Shown piece by piece: positions 1-9,357 of a DNA stretch of 50,752 bases (position 1 is its first letter; each line of letters starts with the position of its first letter). The stretch is taken from positions 323,462 to 374,213 of the forward strand of contig JAQTLE010000003.1 of NCBI GenBank assembly GCA_028715055.1, written 5' to 3'. The translations under genes and the position numbers were made by a program. Source of the DNA: Sulfurovaceae bacterium. GTDB lineage: Bacteria > Campylobacterota > Campylobacteria > Campylobacterales > Sulfurovaceae. The notes under the pieces were generated by a model. That model was not told where the DNA came from. It was given only the letters and a program-made list of their open reading frames with translations, and made no database searches.

Positions 1-273
1 TTCTTCGGCCGCTTTTTTAGCTTTTTGAGTTGCACTGCTTACGCTTTTTTTGGCAGTACTAGTTGCTTTCTTTGCTTTTTTTACAGCAGTTTCCAAACCT
101 TCTTCGGCCTTAGCCTTAGCTTTAGATGCTTTTTCGCTCAATTCTTCCATGCCTTCTTCGGCCGCTTTTTTAGCTTTTTTGCTAATTTCTACAGCATTTT
201 CCTCAATCTCTTTGGCTGCTTCAGCACTTGCTTTGCTAGCTTTCCCAAACAATTTTTTAATCAAACCAAACAT
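1..273 (-). CDS. Lys/Ala/Glu-rich low-complexity protein (3' end outside window)
   Basis: A reading frame opens at an ATG (273-271) preceded by a good ribosome site (GAAGGAGTGTTACA) and stays open through the left edge, giving at least 91 residues. The protein starts MFGLIKKLFGKASKASAEAA and then consists almost only of K, A, E, S and T, with repeated AAEEG and KAKKA units. This predicts a long charged amphipathic helix or coiled coil. Similar composition is found in histone-H1-like, YtxH-like and LEA-like proteins; I cannot assign a function. The opposite-strand frames here are Phe/Ser-rich mirror images of this helix and are not genes. The gene diverges from hemB. Confidence 0.7.
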   Translation of the reverse strand, partial: MFGLIKKLFGKASKASAEAAKEIEENAVEISKKAKKAAEEGMEELSEKASKAKAKAEEGLETAVKKAKKATSTAKKSVSSATQKAKKAAEE

Positions 274-420
274 TGTAACACTCCTTCGTGCGCAGTTTCA
301 TTATCCAGTGCGATAATAATGATTATAACATAAATTATAAAAATGTGTCATAATTAATTGTGAGGATAATTATATTTTTAGCATGTAAGCTTTTAGCCAC
401 CATTTGGTACAATATCTCAC

Positions 421-426
421 TATAAT
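421..426 (+). promoter_or_regulatory. -10 box (TATAAT) upstream of hemB
   Basis: A perfect TATAAT lies 17 bases before the hemB start, and a second candidate TACAAT lies at 408-413. No good -35 hexamer is placed for either, which is normal for the housekeeping sigma factor of Campylobacterota. The leader would be very short and carry the AGAGG ribosome site. Confidence 0.45.
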
Positions 427-443
427 CAAAAGAGGTTTATTAT

Positions 444-1421
444 ATGTTTGCACGATTTAGAAGAAACCGTATGCACCCTGTGTTAAGAGAAATGTTAACT
501 GAAACACATTTACGGGTAGAAGATTTTATATATCCGTTATTTATTCGTAGTGGCAATGGTATAAAAAAAGAAATAAGCTCTATGCCCGGAGTGTTTCAAA
601 TGAGTATAGATGAAGCCGTCAAAGAATGCGGTGAACTAAAACATCTTGGGCTTAACGCGATCATTCTTTTTGGCATACCTGATGTCAAAGACAGTGTTGG
701 AAGCGAAGCAATGTGCGAGCATAGTATCATAGCCGAGAGTATACGAGCTATTAAGGTTGCATATCCTGATATGTTTATTGTGACCGATTTGTGTTTTTGC
801 GAATATACGGAACATGGACATTGTGGTGTTCTTGATCCTCATACTCATTCAGTAGATAATGATATAACGCTTAACAATTTAGCGCTCCAAGCCGTAGTCC
901 ACGCAAAAGCAGGTGTTGATATGATAGCACCTAGCGGCATGATGGATGGAATGATAACCGCGATTAGAAATGGGCTTGATGGTGCAGGTTTTGTAAACCT
1001 CCCCATTATGAGTTATTCAACCAAGTTCGCTTCGGCTTATTATGGTCCGTTTCGTGATGTGGCTGAATCTGCTCCAAGCTTTGGTGATAGACGTACCTAT
1101 CAGATGAATCCGGCTAACCGTAGAGAAGCGATAAACGAAAGTATAGAAGACGAAGCAGAAGGTGCTGATATACTTATGGTCAAACCGGCCCTTGCTTACT
1201 TGGATATCATAAGAGATGTTAGAGAACATACTTCTAAGCCACTTGCAGCATATAATGTAAGCGGAGAATATGCGATGCTAAAAGCAGCAGCAAAAGCAGG
1301 GGTTATAGATTATGACAGGGTAATGATGGAGACATTACTTGGCATAAAAAGAGCAGGGGCAGATATTATTATTAGTTATCATGCCAAAGAAGCTGCAATT
1401 ATTCTAAAGCAAGGTGCATGA
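444..1421 (+). CDS. hemB: Delta-aminolevulinic acid dehydratase (porphobilinogen synthase)
   Basis: Condenses two 5-aminolevulinate molecules to porphobilinogen, an early cytoplasmic step of haem synthesis. The 325-residue length is typical of the family. Visible hallmarks are the metal-site segment [14 protein letters not shown] with three cysteines in the zinc-type arrangement, the Schiff-base lysine in [13 protein letters not shown], and the second active-site lysine in [10 protein letters not shown]. The ATG at 444 has AGAGG upstream. Its end runs to 44 bases before the argF start, and hemN follows, so two haem genes flank an arginine gene. This order is familiar from Campylobacter relatives. 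Confidence 0.97.
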   Translation: MFARFRRNRMHPVLREMLTETHLRVEDFIYPLFIRSGNGIKKEISSMPGVFQMSIDEAVKECGELKHLGLNAIILFGIPDVKDSVGSEAMCEHSIIAESIRAIKVAYPDMFIVTDLCFCEYTEHGHCGVLDPHTHSVDNDITLNNLALQAVVHAKAGVDMIAPSGMMDGMITAIRNGLDGAGFVNLPIMSYSTKFASAYYGPFRDVAESAPSFGDRRTYQMNPANRREAINESIEDEAEGADILMVKPALAYLDIIRDVREHTSKPLAAYNVSGEYAMLKAAAKAGVIDYDRVMMETLLGIKRAGADIIISYHAKEAAIILKQGA

Positions 1422-1464
1422 AAGTTATGATAGAATCTTGCTTTTACTTCATGAGGATAGACAT

Positions 1465-2382
1465 ATGAGACACTTTTTGACAATAGCAGACTTTACAAAA
1501 GAAGAGTTATTAGAGATGATAGCTCTAGCTCAAAAGATCAAAGAACAAACGAAGAAAAAACAATTCGTGCCATATTTAGAACATCAAACTTTGGGTATGA
1601 TCTTTGAGAAGAGTTCTACGCGAACCAGGGTCAGCTTTGAGACAGGAATTTATCAGCTTGGCGGAATTGGGCTGTTTTTGTCCAATAATGATATACAGCT
1701 AGGACGTGGAGAACCTCTGAAGGATACTGCTAGAGTCATTTCTCGTATGTTAGATATGGTGATGATCCGTACATTTGAACAAAGTCGTCTAGATGAATTT
1801 GCTGCATATTCAAAAGTACCTGTTATTAATGGGCTTAGCAATGAGTATCATCCTGTACAAATCATGACAGATTATTTCACACTTTTAGAGCTTGGCATAT
1901 CCGATCCTGTAGTGGCATATGTCGGGGATGGTAATAACATAGCCCACTCATGGTTAATGTTGGCATCGAAACTGGGTCTTAACATTAGAATCGCTACACC
2001 AAAAGGCTATGAGTGTCAACAAAGTATTGTAGATGAGGTTATGAGTTTTGCTGAATTCAGCGGAGCTAAAATCACTTTTTCAAATGATCCAAAAGAAGCA
2101 GTCAAGAATGTAGATGTAGTGATCACAGATACTTGGATCTCAATGGGACAAGAGAGCGAAAAAGAGACAAAATTAAAAGCTTTTGACGGTTACATGGTTG
2201 ATAATACCATGATGAGTCTAGCAAAATCAAGTGCTGTATTTATGCATTGCTTACCGGCTTATAGAGGATATGAAGTAAGCGAAGAAGTCTTTGAAGCGCA
2301 CAGCGAGACTGTATTTTTGGAAGCAGAAAATAGACTTCATTTGCAAAAAGGCATTATGGTGTGGTTGGATAACCATCGTTGA
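1465..2382 (+). CDS. argF: Ornithine carbamoyltransferase
   Basis: Transfers the carbamoyl group of carbamoyl phosphate to ornithine, giving citrulline in arginine synthesis. The 305-residue product shows the carbamoyl-phosphate loop [12 protein letters not shown], the conserved YHPVQIMTD, the DTWISMGQE ornithine-binding loop and the HCLPAYRG motif near the C-terminus. I chose the ATG at 1465 because GAGGAT lies just ahead of it and [14 protein letters not shown] matches the family N-terminus. The frame extends upstream to 1414 inside the end of hemB, but those residues ([13 protein letters not shown]) look unlike the family. Probably cotranscribed with hemB. Confidence 0.96.
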   Translation: MRHFLTIADFTKEELLEMIALAQKIKEQTKKKQFVPYLEHQTLGMIFEKSSTRTRVSFETGIYQLGGIGLFLSNNDIQLGRGEPLKDTARVISRMLDMVMIRTFEQSRLDEFAAYSKVPVINGLSNEYHPVQIMTDYFTLLELGISDPVVAYVGDGNNIAHSWLMLASKLGLNIRIATPKGYECQQSIVDEVMSFAEFSGAKITFSNDPKEAVKNVDVVITDTWISMGQESEKETKLKAFDGYMVDNTMMSLAKSSAVFMHCLPAYRGYEVSEEVFEAHSETVFLEAENRLHLQKGIMVWLDNHR

Positions 2383-2468
2383 TTTTTGTAGCCTTTAATA
2401 ATTGTATTTGAGGTTCACAAAGCTTATATAGCAGTCTAAAATATATCAGCAATTTAGAGGAAAAACAG

Positions 2469-3839
2469 TTGAGCAGTATAGATTTTGAAAAATTTGGCAA
2501 ATATTCCAAGGCGGGCCCTAGATATACAAGTTATCCAACAGCATTGGAATTTAATGATGATTTTAAATATGAAAAATATATAGAATTTCTAGAATCTCCC
2601 AATAAAGATAAATTATCACTTTATATACATTTGCCTTTTTGCCGAAGTGCATGTTATTTTTGCGGATGCAATGTTGTCTTTACATCAAAAGAAGATAAGC
2701 TGGATAGATATGTCGATTATCTAAAAAAAGAAATTGATATCCTCGCTAAGCATCTTGATACAAATAGAGAAGTTATTCAGTTTCACTTTGGGGGTGGAAC
2801 GCCTACTTATTATAGTGCTGAAAGTCTAGATGAGATAGTCAGTTATATCAAGAAAACTTTCCCAAATTGGAGCAAAGATGCTGAGATCAGCTGTGAGATA
2901 GACCCTAGATTTTTTAATGAAGATCAGATGAAAGTTTTTGTAAAACATGGGTTTAATCGTATTAGTTTTGGGGTACAAGATTTTGATGCAAAAGTCCAAG
3001 AAGCCATTCATAGGATACAACCATTCGAGCTTACCAAAAGTGCAGTTGACCTAGCTAGAAGATATGGCATAAATTCCATTAATATAGATTTGATATATGG
3101 TTTGCCTTATCAGACTTTCGATAGTTTCAAAAATACTTTAAAACTTGCATTTAGCCTGGAACCTGATAGATTGGCAGTATTTAACTATGCTCATGTGCCA
3201 TGGCTGAAAAAAACTATGAGAAAATTTGATGAAACCACATTGCCTCATCCTAGCGTAAAGCTTGAGATCTTCAAATATACTATTGATTTTTTTGATAAAA
3301 ACGGGTATAAGATGGTAGGCATGGATCACTTTGCCAAACCAAGCGATGAACTTTTCACTGCGATCGCAACAGGCGAATTGCATAGAAACTTTCAAGGATA
3401 TACTACAAAGGGCGGAGCAAACTTGATAGGTATTGGACTTACAAGCATAGGAGAGGGCAAGAGATATTATGCCCAAAATACCAAAGATATGTGCGAGTAT
3501 GAAAAAGCTATTGATAACGGAAAATTACCGTTTGAAAGAGGTGTGGTGTTAAATGATGATGATTTTATCAGAAAATCTGTAATTATGGAGCTTATGGCAA
3601 ATTTCTCTATAGACATAAAAAGAGTTGAAGAACAGCACCATGTAGATTTCAAAAGCTATTTTTCTGATGCACTAAATGAACTTCAAGAATTTGTAGAAGC
3701 AGGACTCGTAGAGATAAATGATAACAAAATCCAAGCCAATTCAACAGGAGCTATGCTTATACGAAATATTGCTATGCCATTTGATGCATATATGAAAAAG
3801 TATGCCGGCACTAAAAAAAGTTTTTCAAAGACGGTATAG
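2469..3839 (+). CDS. hemN: Oxygen-independent coproporphyrinogen III oxidase (radical SAM)
   Basis: Decarboxylates coproporphyrinogen III to protoporphyrinogen IX without oxygen, using a 4Fe-4S cluster and S-adenosylmethionine. The 456-residue protein has the radical SAM motif CRSACYFCGC with the extra cysteine typical of HemN, the FGGGTPTYY glycine motif, and the GVQDFD segment. The start is TTG at 2469, placed by an AGAGGA ribosome site about ten bases upstream and by the family N-terminus. It follows argF after an 86-base gap and is followed closely by an Fe-S oxidoreductase, as in other Campylobacterota. Confidence 0.96.
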   Translation: MSSIDFEKFGKYSKAGPRYTSYPTALEFNDDFKYEKYIEFLESPNKDKLSLYIHLPFCRSACYFCGCNVVFTSKEDKLDRYVDYLKKEIDILAKHLDTNREVIQFHFGGGTPTYYSAESLDEIVSYIKKTFPNWSKDAEISCEIDPRFFNEDQMKVFVKHGFNRISFGVQDFDAKVQEAIHRIQPFELTKSAVDLARRYGINSINIDLIYGLPYQTFDSFKNTLKLAFSLEPDRLAVFNYAHVPWLKKTMRKFDETTLPHPSVKLEIFKYTIDFFDKNGYKMVGMDHFAKPSDELFTAIATGELHRNFQGYTTKGGANLIGIGLTSIGEGKRYYAQNTKDMCEYEKAIDNGKLPFERGVVLNDDDFIRKSVIMELMANFSIDIKRVEEQHHVDFKSYFSDALNELQEFVEAGLVEINDNKIQANSTGAMLIRNIAMPFDAYMKKYAGTKKSFSKTV

Positions 3840-3845
3840 GCTTAT

Positions 3846-5141
3846 ATGAAAGAAACTAAAGATATTTTTGATTTTACTGCTACTAGCGAAGATTGTGTTA
3901 AGTGCGGAAAATGTATCCCTGTTTGTACTATCCATCAGATAAATCCGGATGAGGTTACCAGCCCGAGAGGATTTATTGATCTGCTCGGAGCATACCAAAG
4001 AGGTGATCTAGAGCTAGACAAAAATGCCAAAAATATCTTTGAGAGCTGTTTTTTGTGTACCAACTGTGTTGATGTATGTCCAAATTCGCTACCAACCGAT
4101 ATGGTCATAGAGGAAATTAGAGCGGATATTGCAGATAAATTTGGTATCGCATGGTTTAAGCGAGGTTTTTTCTGGCTGCTTAGACATCGTATCGTCATGG
4201 ATATAGCAATGAAGTTTGGGTATATGTTCAAAACTTGTGCATTGGCTAGTGATGAAAAAGGTCGCGGACTTTTTGTACGATTTAGTCTGCCTATGGTCAA
4301 AAAAGGTAGGCTTCTTCCGTCCATGGCAAAGACAAGTTTTTTAAACAGCTACCCAGAAGAAATACCAGCTAAAAGCAAAGGCAAAAAACCTCGTGTTGCA
4401 ATATTTATAGGATGTCTAGCAAACTATAATTACACTACTATCGGAGATAGTTTGGTAGAGATCTTGAGCAAACTTGAAATCGATGTTTTTATACCAAAAA
4501 AACAATTATGTTGTGGGGCTCCGGCATATTTCACCGGCGATACAAAAAGCGTAGAATATCTCATACTTAAAAATGTGGATTATTTCGAGACATTTATGGA
4601 CGAGTGTGATGCGATGATCATCCCGGAAGCTACTTGCAGTGCAATGATAAAACATGACTGGGAGATCTTTTGTAAAAATAATGAGATGAATGAACTGATC
4701 CCGAGGATCCAAAAACTTCTTCCAAAAATTCACATGGCTACAGCGTGGCTACATGACAATACCGACCTTAAAGAACTTTTGGCGACCAAAGGCAAAAAGT
4801 TTGACGATATAGTAACTTATCATGATCCATGCCATGCTAGAAAAATGCAAGGCATCTACCAAGAGCCCAGAAATCTTTTGGCGCCAAACTATCCAATGGT
4901 AGAAATGAGCGATCCGAATCGTTGTTGCGGATTTGGCGGTGTTACCATGCAAACTGAAAAGTTTCATTTTGCCGAGCTTGCAGGCAAGCCAAAAGCAGCT
5001 ATGATAGATGAAACCAAGGCAAAATATGTGGCTGCAGAATGCAGTGCATGTAGAGTACAGCTCAGTGAAGCTATGAGCGCTTGCGGCGTAGAGACTATAT
5101 TTAAAAATCCACTGGAATTGATAGCCGAAGCATTAAAGTAA
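3846..5141 (+). CDS. GlcF/HdrD-like Fe-S oxidoreductase with two CCG domains
   Basis: A 431-residue soluble electron-transfer protein. The N-terminus carries two 4Fe-4S motifs (CVKCGKCIPVC, and CFLCTNCVDVCPN near residue 70). The C-terminal half carries two cysteine-rich CCG domains (GCLANYN..CCGAPA and DPCHARKM..CCGFGG). This is the architecture of glycolate oxidase GlcF, LutA-type and heterodisulfide-reductase D subunits. The substrate cannot be read from sequence. It begins 6 bases after hemN, so the two are probably translated from one message; this pairing is common in Campylobacterota, where the protein may serve haem synthesis or lactate/glycolate oxidation (inference). Confidence 0.85.
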   Translation: MKETKDIFDFTATSEDCVKCGKCIPVCTIHQINPDEVTSPRGFIDLLGAYQRGDLELDKNAKNIFESCFLCTNCVDVCPNSLPTDMVIEEIRADIADKFGIAWFKRGFFWLLRHRIVMDIAMKFGYMFKTCALASDEKGRGLFVRFSLPMVKKGRLLPSMAKTSFLNSYPEEIPAKSKGKKPRVAIFIGCLANYNYTTIGDSLVEILSKLEIDVFIPKKQLCCGAPAYFTGDTKSVEYLILKNVDYFETFMDECDAMIIPEATCSAMIKHDWEIFCKNNEMNELIPRIQKLLPKIHMATAWLHDNTDLKELLATKGKKFDDIVTYHDPCHARKMQGIYQEPRNLLAPNYPMVEMSDPNRCCGFGGVTMQTEKFHFAELAGKPKAAMIDETKAKYVAAECSACRVQLSEAMSACGVETIFKNPLELIAEALK

Positions 5142-5188
5142 AAAGACCGATTTGGTTATTATCACAATTTTTTGAATAATAAACTCGC

Positions 5189-5194
5189 TATAAT
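5189..5194 (+). promoter_or_regulatory. -10 box (TATAAT) upstream of rhodanese gene
   Basis: A perfect TATAAT 34 bases before the ATG of the rhodanese gene. No matching -35 is obvious. The predicted leader carries the TAGGAG ribosome site. Confidence 0.4.
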
Positions 5195-5228
5195 TAGTAG
5201 TATTCCATACTATTTTATAGGAGTCAAG

Positions 5229-5678
5229 ATGAATAATTTACATACAAAACTTAATGAATATGTGATTAGATATGACGAGGCTTCACTCTCGGAACATCTG
5301 AAAACTTTGGTAGACGCAGCAGGGGAAGAAACAGCCCAATTATCTCCCGATGAACTTATAATCGATGACAGCACTATTTTACTCGATGTCAGAGAACCTG
5401 AAGAGTTTGCCAGCGGATATATCGAAGCAAAAAATATCTTGACTATTCCTAGGGGAAAGTTGGAATTTGTTGCTATTGATAAAATCGCCAAAGTTTACGG
5501 CGAAGATGCAAAAATTGTAACATATTGTCTCAAAGGTCCTAGAGGCGCTTTGGCAGCATCGCAGCTCAAAAAGTTGGGCTTTACTAATGTTTCAAATCTA
5601 AAAGGTGGACTTGCCTGTTGGCTTGAGAGCGGAAGAACTATCAAAAATTATCTAGGTGAACTAAGGCTTATTAAGTAA
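5229..5678 (+). CDS. Rhodanese-domain protein (sulfurtransferase-like)
   Basis: A single-domain protein of 149 residues. The rhodanese fold is seen from about residue 55: ILLDVREPEEFASGYIEAKN, then the active-site loop TYCLKGPRGALAA with the catalytic cysteine, then GFTNVSNLKGGLACW. It is expected to carry sulfane sulfur as a cysteine persulfide in the cytoplasm; donor and acceptor are unknown. The N-terminal 45 residues are an unassigned helical extension. The ATG at 5229 has TAGGAG ahead. An upstream in-frame start at 5172 would overlap the -10 box and is less likely. Its stop codon abuts the stop of the convergent transporter gene with no spacer. Confidence 0.88.
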   Translation: MNNLHTKLNEYVIRYDEASLSEHLKTLVDAAGEETAQLSPDELIIDDSTILLDVREPEEFASGYIEAKNILTIPRGKLEFVAIDKIAKVYGEDAKIVTYCLKGPRGALAASQLKKLGFTNVSNLKGGLACWLESGRTIKNYLGELRLIK

Positions 5679-6590
5679 TTAGTTTAATATATACTCAAAT
5701 AGCTGCATATAAAAGTATATTGCAAATATGAAAAACATAGTTGTAAATAGTATCGCTTCTGTGGTCTTGGTAGGATTACACTTATATAGTGCTGCCATAT
5801 TGACATTGTTTACTGCCAAAGGTACGGAAAGTTCCAGAAGTAAAATAACCGATACGTGAGGATTTAATTTAAATAACCAAATAGCTGCCAATCCTACTAC
5901 TGGAAGTATGAAGTGCTTGACCGCGGTTATCTTGGTACAAAAACCATAATCTATAGTTCTTATCTTTATGTCAGCTAGATATATACCAAAGATCATAAGC
6001 TGCGTTACAATAGTCGCGTATGCGCCCATCTCTAAAAATTTATCAATGCTCGGATTGATCGCAATGCCTACAGCGTTGAATGCAATTGCAAATATAGCAA
6101 ACCATAGAATAGGGATTTTGACTATCTGCATCAGTGATTGCTTGATGCTAAATTCGCCTTTGGCATAAAAAAATACTCCTATTGTATAGATAAAAAAGAC
6201 ATTTGCTATGTTTATGATACTGGTATATGCCACACTCTGCTCACCAAACAGCGCTATGCCAAGAGGAATACCCAGATTGCCCGTGTTGCCTATGAGAGAT
6301 GCTGCTATAAATATAGATCTCTCTTTGGGGTCTTTGAGTATGTATTGTGAAGCAATGATAGAAAATAGTAACACAATACCTACTATCAGTAAATATACAA
6401 ATGGAACGAGCAATAACTCTTGATTTATAGGTGTACGAGTCAGTCCCCAAAATGTAAGTATAGGTTGCAAGAAATATAAAGATATAAGTATGAGGGTCTG
6501 TTCGTTTATTTGTCTTTGGAATATTTTTTTGGCAATAAAGCCAAGCACGATAAATACATAGACCATCGCTATGGATATTAGTGCTTCCAA
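5679..6590 (-). CDS. AEC (auxin efflux carrier) family transporter
   Basis: A 303-residue integral membrane protein with about ten hydrophobic segments in the 5+5 arrangement of the AEC/BASS-like family. Typical features are GNTGNLGIPLGIALFG near residue 105 and the C-terminal ELSVPLAVNNVNMAALY. Characterised relatives move malate and other small carboxylates; the substrate here is unknown. The start is TTG at 6590 with an AGAGAG-like site, 12 bases after the truncated haemoglobin stop, so the two are probably one transcript. It is convergent with the rhodanese gene. Confidence 0.85.
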   Translation of the reverse strand: MEALISIAMVYVFIVLGFIAKKIFQRQINEQTLILISLYFLQPILTFWGLTRTPINQELLLVPFVYLLIVGIVLLFSIIASQYILKDPKERSIFIAASLIGNTGNLGIPLGIALFGEQSVAYTSIINIANVFFIYTIGVFFYAKGEFSIKQSLMQIVKIPILWFAIFAIAFNAVGIAINPSIDKFLEMGAYATIVTQLMIFGIYLADIKIRTIDYGFCTKITAVKHFILPVVGLAAIWLFKLNPHVSVILLLELSVPLAVNNVNMAALYKCNPTKTTEAILFTTMFFIFAIYFYMQLFEYILN

Positions 6591-6602
6591 TTGTGCTCTC
6601 TT

Positions 6603-7070
6603 TTATAGATCTTGATAGTATTTACTGCCGTCAACTGTTGTGTTGACAGTAAGTTTGGAAAAACTTTCTATATAATTCCAAAAATCATCTTTGAGATGTT
6701 GAGCTATATCTACCTTTTTTAGTGCTTCGCGCATAGCTCCTAGCCATTCAAGACGAGATTTTTCATAGATAGAGAAATCATCGTGCAGTCTTACCATATA
6801 TTGATTTAGTTCCACGCCTCTGGTTTCTTCTTCATAAACTTTTGGCCCTCCGCAAAGTTGTATAAAAAATTTGCTGTTTCTTACTTTGACTTCGTCAAAC
6901 TCTTCACGATCTTGAGGGAAGAAATGAGCAATGTCGCTTTCATATATGATGTCATAAAAATCATACATTAGTTTACGCATACCTTCTTCGCCTATAGCTT
7001 CATAAAATACCGGATCTGGTGCTTTGAAATGCACCTTTTCACCTTGAACTGTTGGACTTATTTTGTACAT
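6603..7070 (-). CDS. Truncated haemoglobin, group II-like
   Basis: A 155-residue globin of the 2-on-2 type. The segment VRLHDDFSIYEKSRLEWLGAM fits the proximal (F8) histidine and the G8 tryptophan of group II truncated haemoglobins, and CGGPKVYEE matches their E-F region. Expected to bind oxygen or NO at a cytoplasmic haem. It is slightly longer than the 120-130 residues usual for the family, from an N-terminal extension and a C-terminal tail. The ATG at 7070 has an AAGAGGGAAA ribosome site. The gene leads an operon with the AEC transporter. Confidence 0.85.
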   Translation of the reverse strand: MYKISPTVQGEKVHFKAPDPVFYEAIGEEGMRKLMYDFYDIIYESDIAHFFPQDREEFDEVKVRNSKFFIQLCGGPKVYEEETRGVELNQYMVRLHDDFSIYEKSRLEWLGAMREALKKVDIAQHLKDDFWNYIESFSKLTVNTTVDGSKYYQDL

Positions 7071-7098
7071 CCGTTTCCCTCTTTGTTATCTAAATTTT

Positions 7099-7211
7099 AT
7101 AATGTCACCCGAACGTTCGAAAAGCAGCGAGATTTTGAGCATATGTCGCAAAAATCTAGCGTTGCGGTTCGTGAGCGGTACGCTTTTTGTGCTACTTTTA
7201 TAAAAAAGTAG
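7099..7211 (+). repeat. Structured intergenic repeat, copy A (inverted partner at 11432-11544)
   Basis: Shares two conserved arms with the reverse complement of 11432-11544. The left arm holds AATGTCACCCGAACG(T/C)TCG followed by AAAAGCAGC. The right arm holds GCGGTTCGTGAGCGGT and then TTTTTGTGCTACTTTTATAA. The core between the arms differs in sequence, but here it folds as AGATTTT..AAAATCT. The right arm ends in a hairpin CTACTTTT-ATAA-AAAAGTAG. Confidence 0.8.
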
Positions 7212-7236
7212 TGAAAGAAAAAATATAATATTTTAG

Positions 7237-7257
7237 ACTCCGTATCGAGTACGGAGT
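7237..7257. repeat. Small palindrome (stem-loop followed by GACT)
   Basis: ACTCCGTA, loop TCGAG, TACGGAGT, followed by GACT. It sits between repeat copy A and the aguB stop and may act as a terminator. It has the same plan (8-bp stem, then TGAC) as the palindrome at 11564-11583 next to copy B. Confidence 0.6.
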
Positions 7258-7274
7258 GACTATAGTATTAAAAT

Positions 7275-8147
7275 CTAATCACAATACCTCTTGAGCAAAT
7301 CGTTATACGCATCGATGCGGCGATCTCGCAAAAATGGCCATATATCTCTTACTGCTTTTGTGCGGCCATGGTCAATATCAGCATAAAGTATCTCTTGGTT
7401 TTGATGGTTGGCATGAGCAATGAGTTCTCCTTGTGCCCCACAAACAAAACTATTCCCCCAAAATCGTATGCCATCTATGGCGCCGCAACTATCAGGCTCA
7501 AATCCGACACGATTGCACGAGAGGACCGGTATGCCATTTGCTATGGCATGAGAGCGTTGGATAGTTATCCATGCTTCTTTTTGTCTTTCTTTTTCTTCGA
7601 TACAATCGCTATCAAACCATCCGATAGCTGTCGGATAGATGAGCATATCAGCACCTTTTAGACTCATGAGTCTGGCAGCTTCTGGGTACCACTGATCCCA
7701 ACACACTAATACTCCAAGACGACCCACGCTTGTGTTGATAGGTTCAAACCCAAGATCCCCTGGGGTAAAATAAAATTTTTCATAAAATCCCGGATCATCC
7801 GGGATGTGCATCTTGCGATATTTGCCAGCTACGCTTCCGTCACGTTCAAATACTACTGCGGTATTGTGATATAACCCAGCCGCGCGTCGTTCAAATAGAG
7901 AGGTGACCAGCACTACTCTGTTTGTTTTGGCGACTTCTCCCCAAAATGCTACATCAGCCTTAAAATCAACGGCGTAATCAAAAAATGCAGTATCTTCGCT
8001 CTGGCAAAAGTATTCATTTTGGTGAAGTTCCTGAAGCACCACCAGATCTGCGCCGTTGCTCGAAGCTTCCTTTATCATTTTAGAGGTAGCTTGGATAGTC
8101 GCCTCTTTTGAGCCGTAGTATTTCTGCTGAATAAGTGCTACTTTCAT
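7275..8147 (-). CDS. aguB: N-carbamoylputrescine amidase (carbon-nitrogen hydrolase)
   Basis: Hydrolyses N-carbamoylputrescine to putrescine, CO2 and ammonia, the last step of the agmatine route. The nitrilase-family catalytic triad is visible: Glu in VLQELHQNEYF, Lys in YRKMHIPDD, Cys in VLVCWDQWYPEAAR. The 290-residue length and the HIPDDPGFYEKFYFTPGD segment fit the AguB subfamily rather than generic nitrilases. The start is ATG 8147 (MKVALIQQKYYG) with AAAGGGAAG ahead; an upstream in-frame ATG at 8180 gives residues unlike the family. Agmatine deiminase, the preceding step, lies 1.2 kb away on the same strand. Confidence 0.93.
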   Translation of the reverse strand: MKVALIQQKYYGSKEATIQATSKMIKEASSNGADLVVLQELHQNEYFCQSEDTAFFDYAVDFKADVAFWGEVAKTNRVVLVTSLFERRAAGLYHNTAVVFERDGSVAGKYRKMHIPDDPGFYEKFYFTPGDLGFEPINTSVGRLGVLVCWDQWYPEAARLMSLKGADMLIYPTAIGWFDSDCIEEKERQKEAWITIQRSHAIANGIPVLSCNRVGFEPDSCGAIDGIRFWGNSFVCGAQGELIAHANHQNQEILYADIDHGRTKAVRDIWPFLRDRRIDAYNDLLKRYCD

Positions 8148-8274
8148 TGCTTCCCTTTGTGATTTTTGATATTTTAACATAGTTTGACTTTGGAGTTTAG
8201 AATAGACATTTAATGATAAAAATAATTATAATGATTTCAGAGGTTATATTAATAAGTCATAAACAATAAAATAT

Positions 8275-8874
8275 CTATTTTTTCAAATCACATATAGATT
8301 GCATCTCATCTATCAATGTACCTTTGCAATCGAGTCTGGCATCTATCCCATCATCTAATAGCTTAATGCGTTCATCTTCTTCTTTTGGGAAAAGTCCTAA
8401 TACGCACTCTCCATTATCTCTGCACCAGTATATATCTTCAGGGGCATAATGAATCATTATTCCTCTATTGAGAGTGCATTGTGCATCTTTGTGCTGTAAT
8501 CTTTTGATATTAATATTATTTGCCAAATTGGGACACGAGCGTACTAATTTTTTGAAAATAGAATGTTTTGGATTGGTTTGAATATCTATCAGTTTGTTTA
8601 CGGTAATGATAGCAATAGTTTCAAGGTTTTTCGATTTCGTATTTGACATATCAAAATCATAGTTGTTTGGATAGAAGTCTGATTTGATAAATTTAATATT
8701 TGTTTCTTCTATAAGTTTTTTGCCTACTTTCTCTACTTTATTTATTTCTATAGTTTTAGTATTATCTTTATGTATATCTGCACACGAGATATCGTTATTT
8801 TTACATATTATTAAATCATTTGAAAATAAGCAGCTGAGAGTAAAAATAAAAACTATAACAGCATGATGTCTCAT
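8275..8874 (-). CDS. Secreted protein of unknown function, 199 aa
   Basis: I do not recognise a family. The N-terminus (MRHHAVIVFIFTLSCLFSND) is a probable Sec signal peptide. The mature part is hydrophilic with several cysteines (including CADIH, SCPNL, QCTLN and CRDNGECV), which suggests disulfides in the periplasm. The ATG at 8874 has AAGGATTT upstream. It lies between the two polyamine genes but has no evident link to them. Its codon use looks more AT-rich than that of its neighbours. Confidence 0.7.
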   Translation of the reverse strand: MRHHAVIVFIFTLSCLFSNDLIICKNNDISCADIHKDNTKTIEINKVEKVGKKLIEETNIKFIKSDFYPNNYDFDMSNTKSKNLETIAIITVNKLIDIQTNPKHSIFKKLVRSCPNLANNINIKRLQHKDAQCTLNRGIMIHYAPEDIYWCRDNGECVLGLFPKEEDERIKLLDDGIDARLDCKGTLIDEMQSICDLKK

Positions 8875-9042
8875 TTGAAATCCTTGAAAAAATATACTTT
8901 GAATTTATTATATCCCATTTTTCCATTAAAGAAAAAATGCAAGTAAATTAGTCAAATTATTATATTTAAAATTAATATCACGAATAGTATAATTATTTTA
9001 TGGAGAATATATTCTTCAGTTATATTAGAAAGGGATGGTAAA

Positions 9043-9357
9043 ATGAAAAAGATATTAATTTTATCAATGGCTACATTGATGATATCGTTTTTGACAGGTA
9101 AAAGTGGGATTATTACTGTTGCATATGCAGACAGTGCAATGGATCAATTGCAAGATGCAGATGAGTCAAGCAGTCAAGCTGCAGATGAAGCTGATCACGG
9201 GGATTATGAAGGTGCTCACAATGATGCAGGAGCATCATTTGACGGAAATAGTTATAATGATCCATCAGTAGTGGACCTGAGTGACAAACAAGGCGTAGTA
9301 GATCCTCAGGATCTCAAACAATATGATCCGCAAGATAACGGCGGACCAATAGAATAA
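9043..9357 (+). CDS. Small acidic secreted protein, unknown function
   Basis: A 104-residue protein with a clear signal peptide (MKKILILSMATLMISFLTG, probable cleavage after AYA) and a very acidic mature part rich in D, S, Q, A and N, with almost no basic residues. No family recognised. The ribosome site AAAGGGATGG precedes the ATG. A TATAAT at 8988-8993 could be its promoter. Its stop touches the stop of the convergent agmatine deiminase gene. The acidity suggests cation binding or intrinsic disorder in the periplasm (inference). Confidence 0.7.
   Translation: MKKILILSMATLMISFLTGKSGIITVAYADSAMDQLQDADESSSQAADEADHGDYEGAHNDAGASFDGNSYNDPSVVDLSDKQGVVDPQDLKQYDPQDNGGPIE

Noticed and set aside
25-333. 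Phe/Ser/Ala-rich + strand frames at the left edge
   Set aside because: They are the mirror of the Lys/Ala-rich gene on the minus strand, which has a ribosome site and stays open to the edge.
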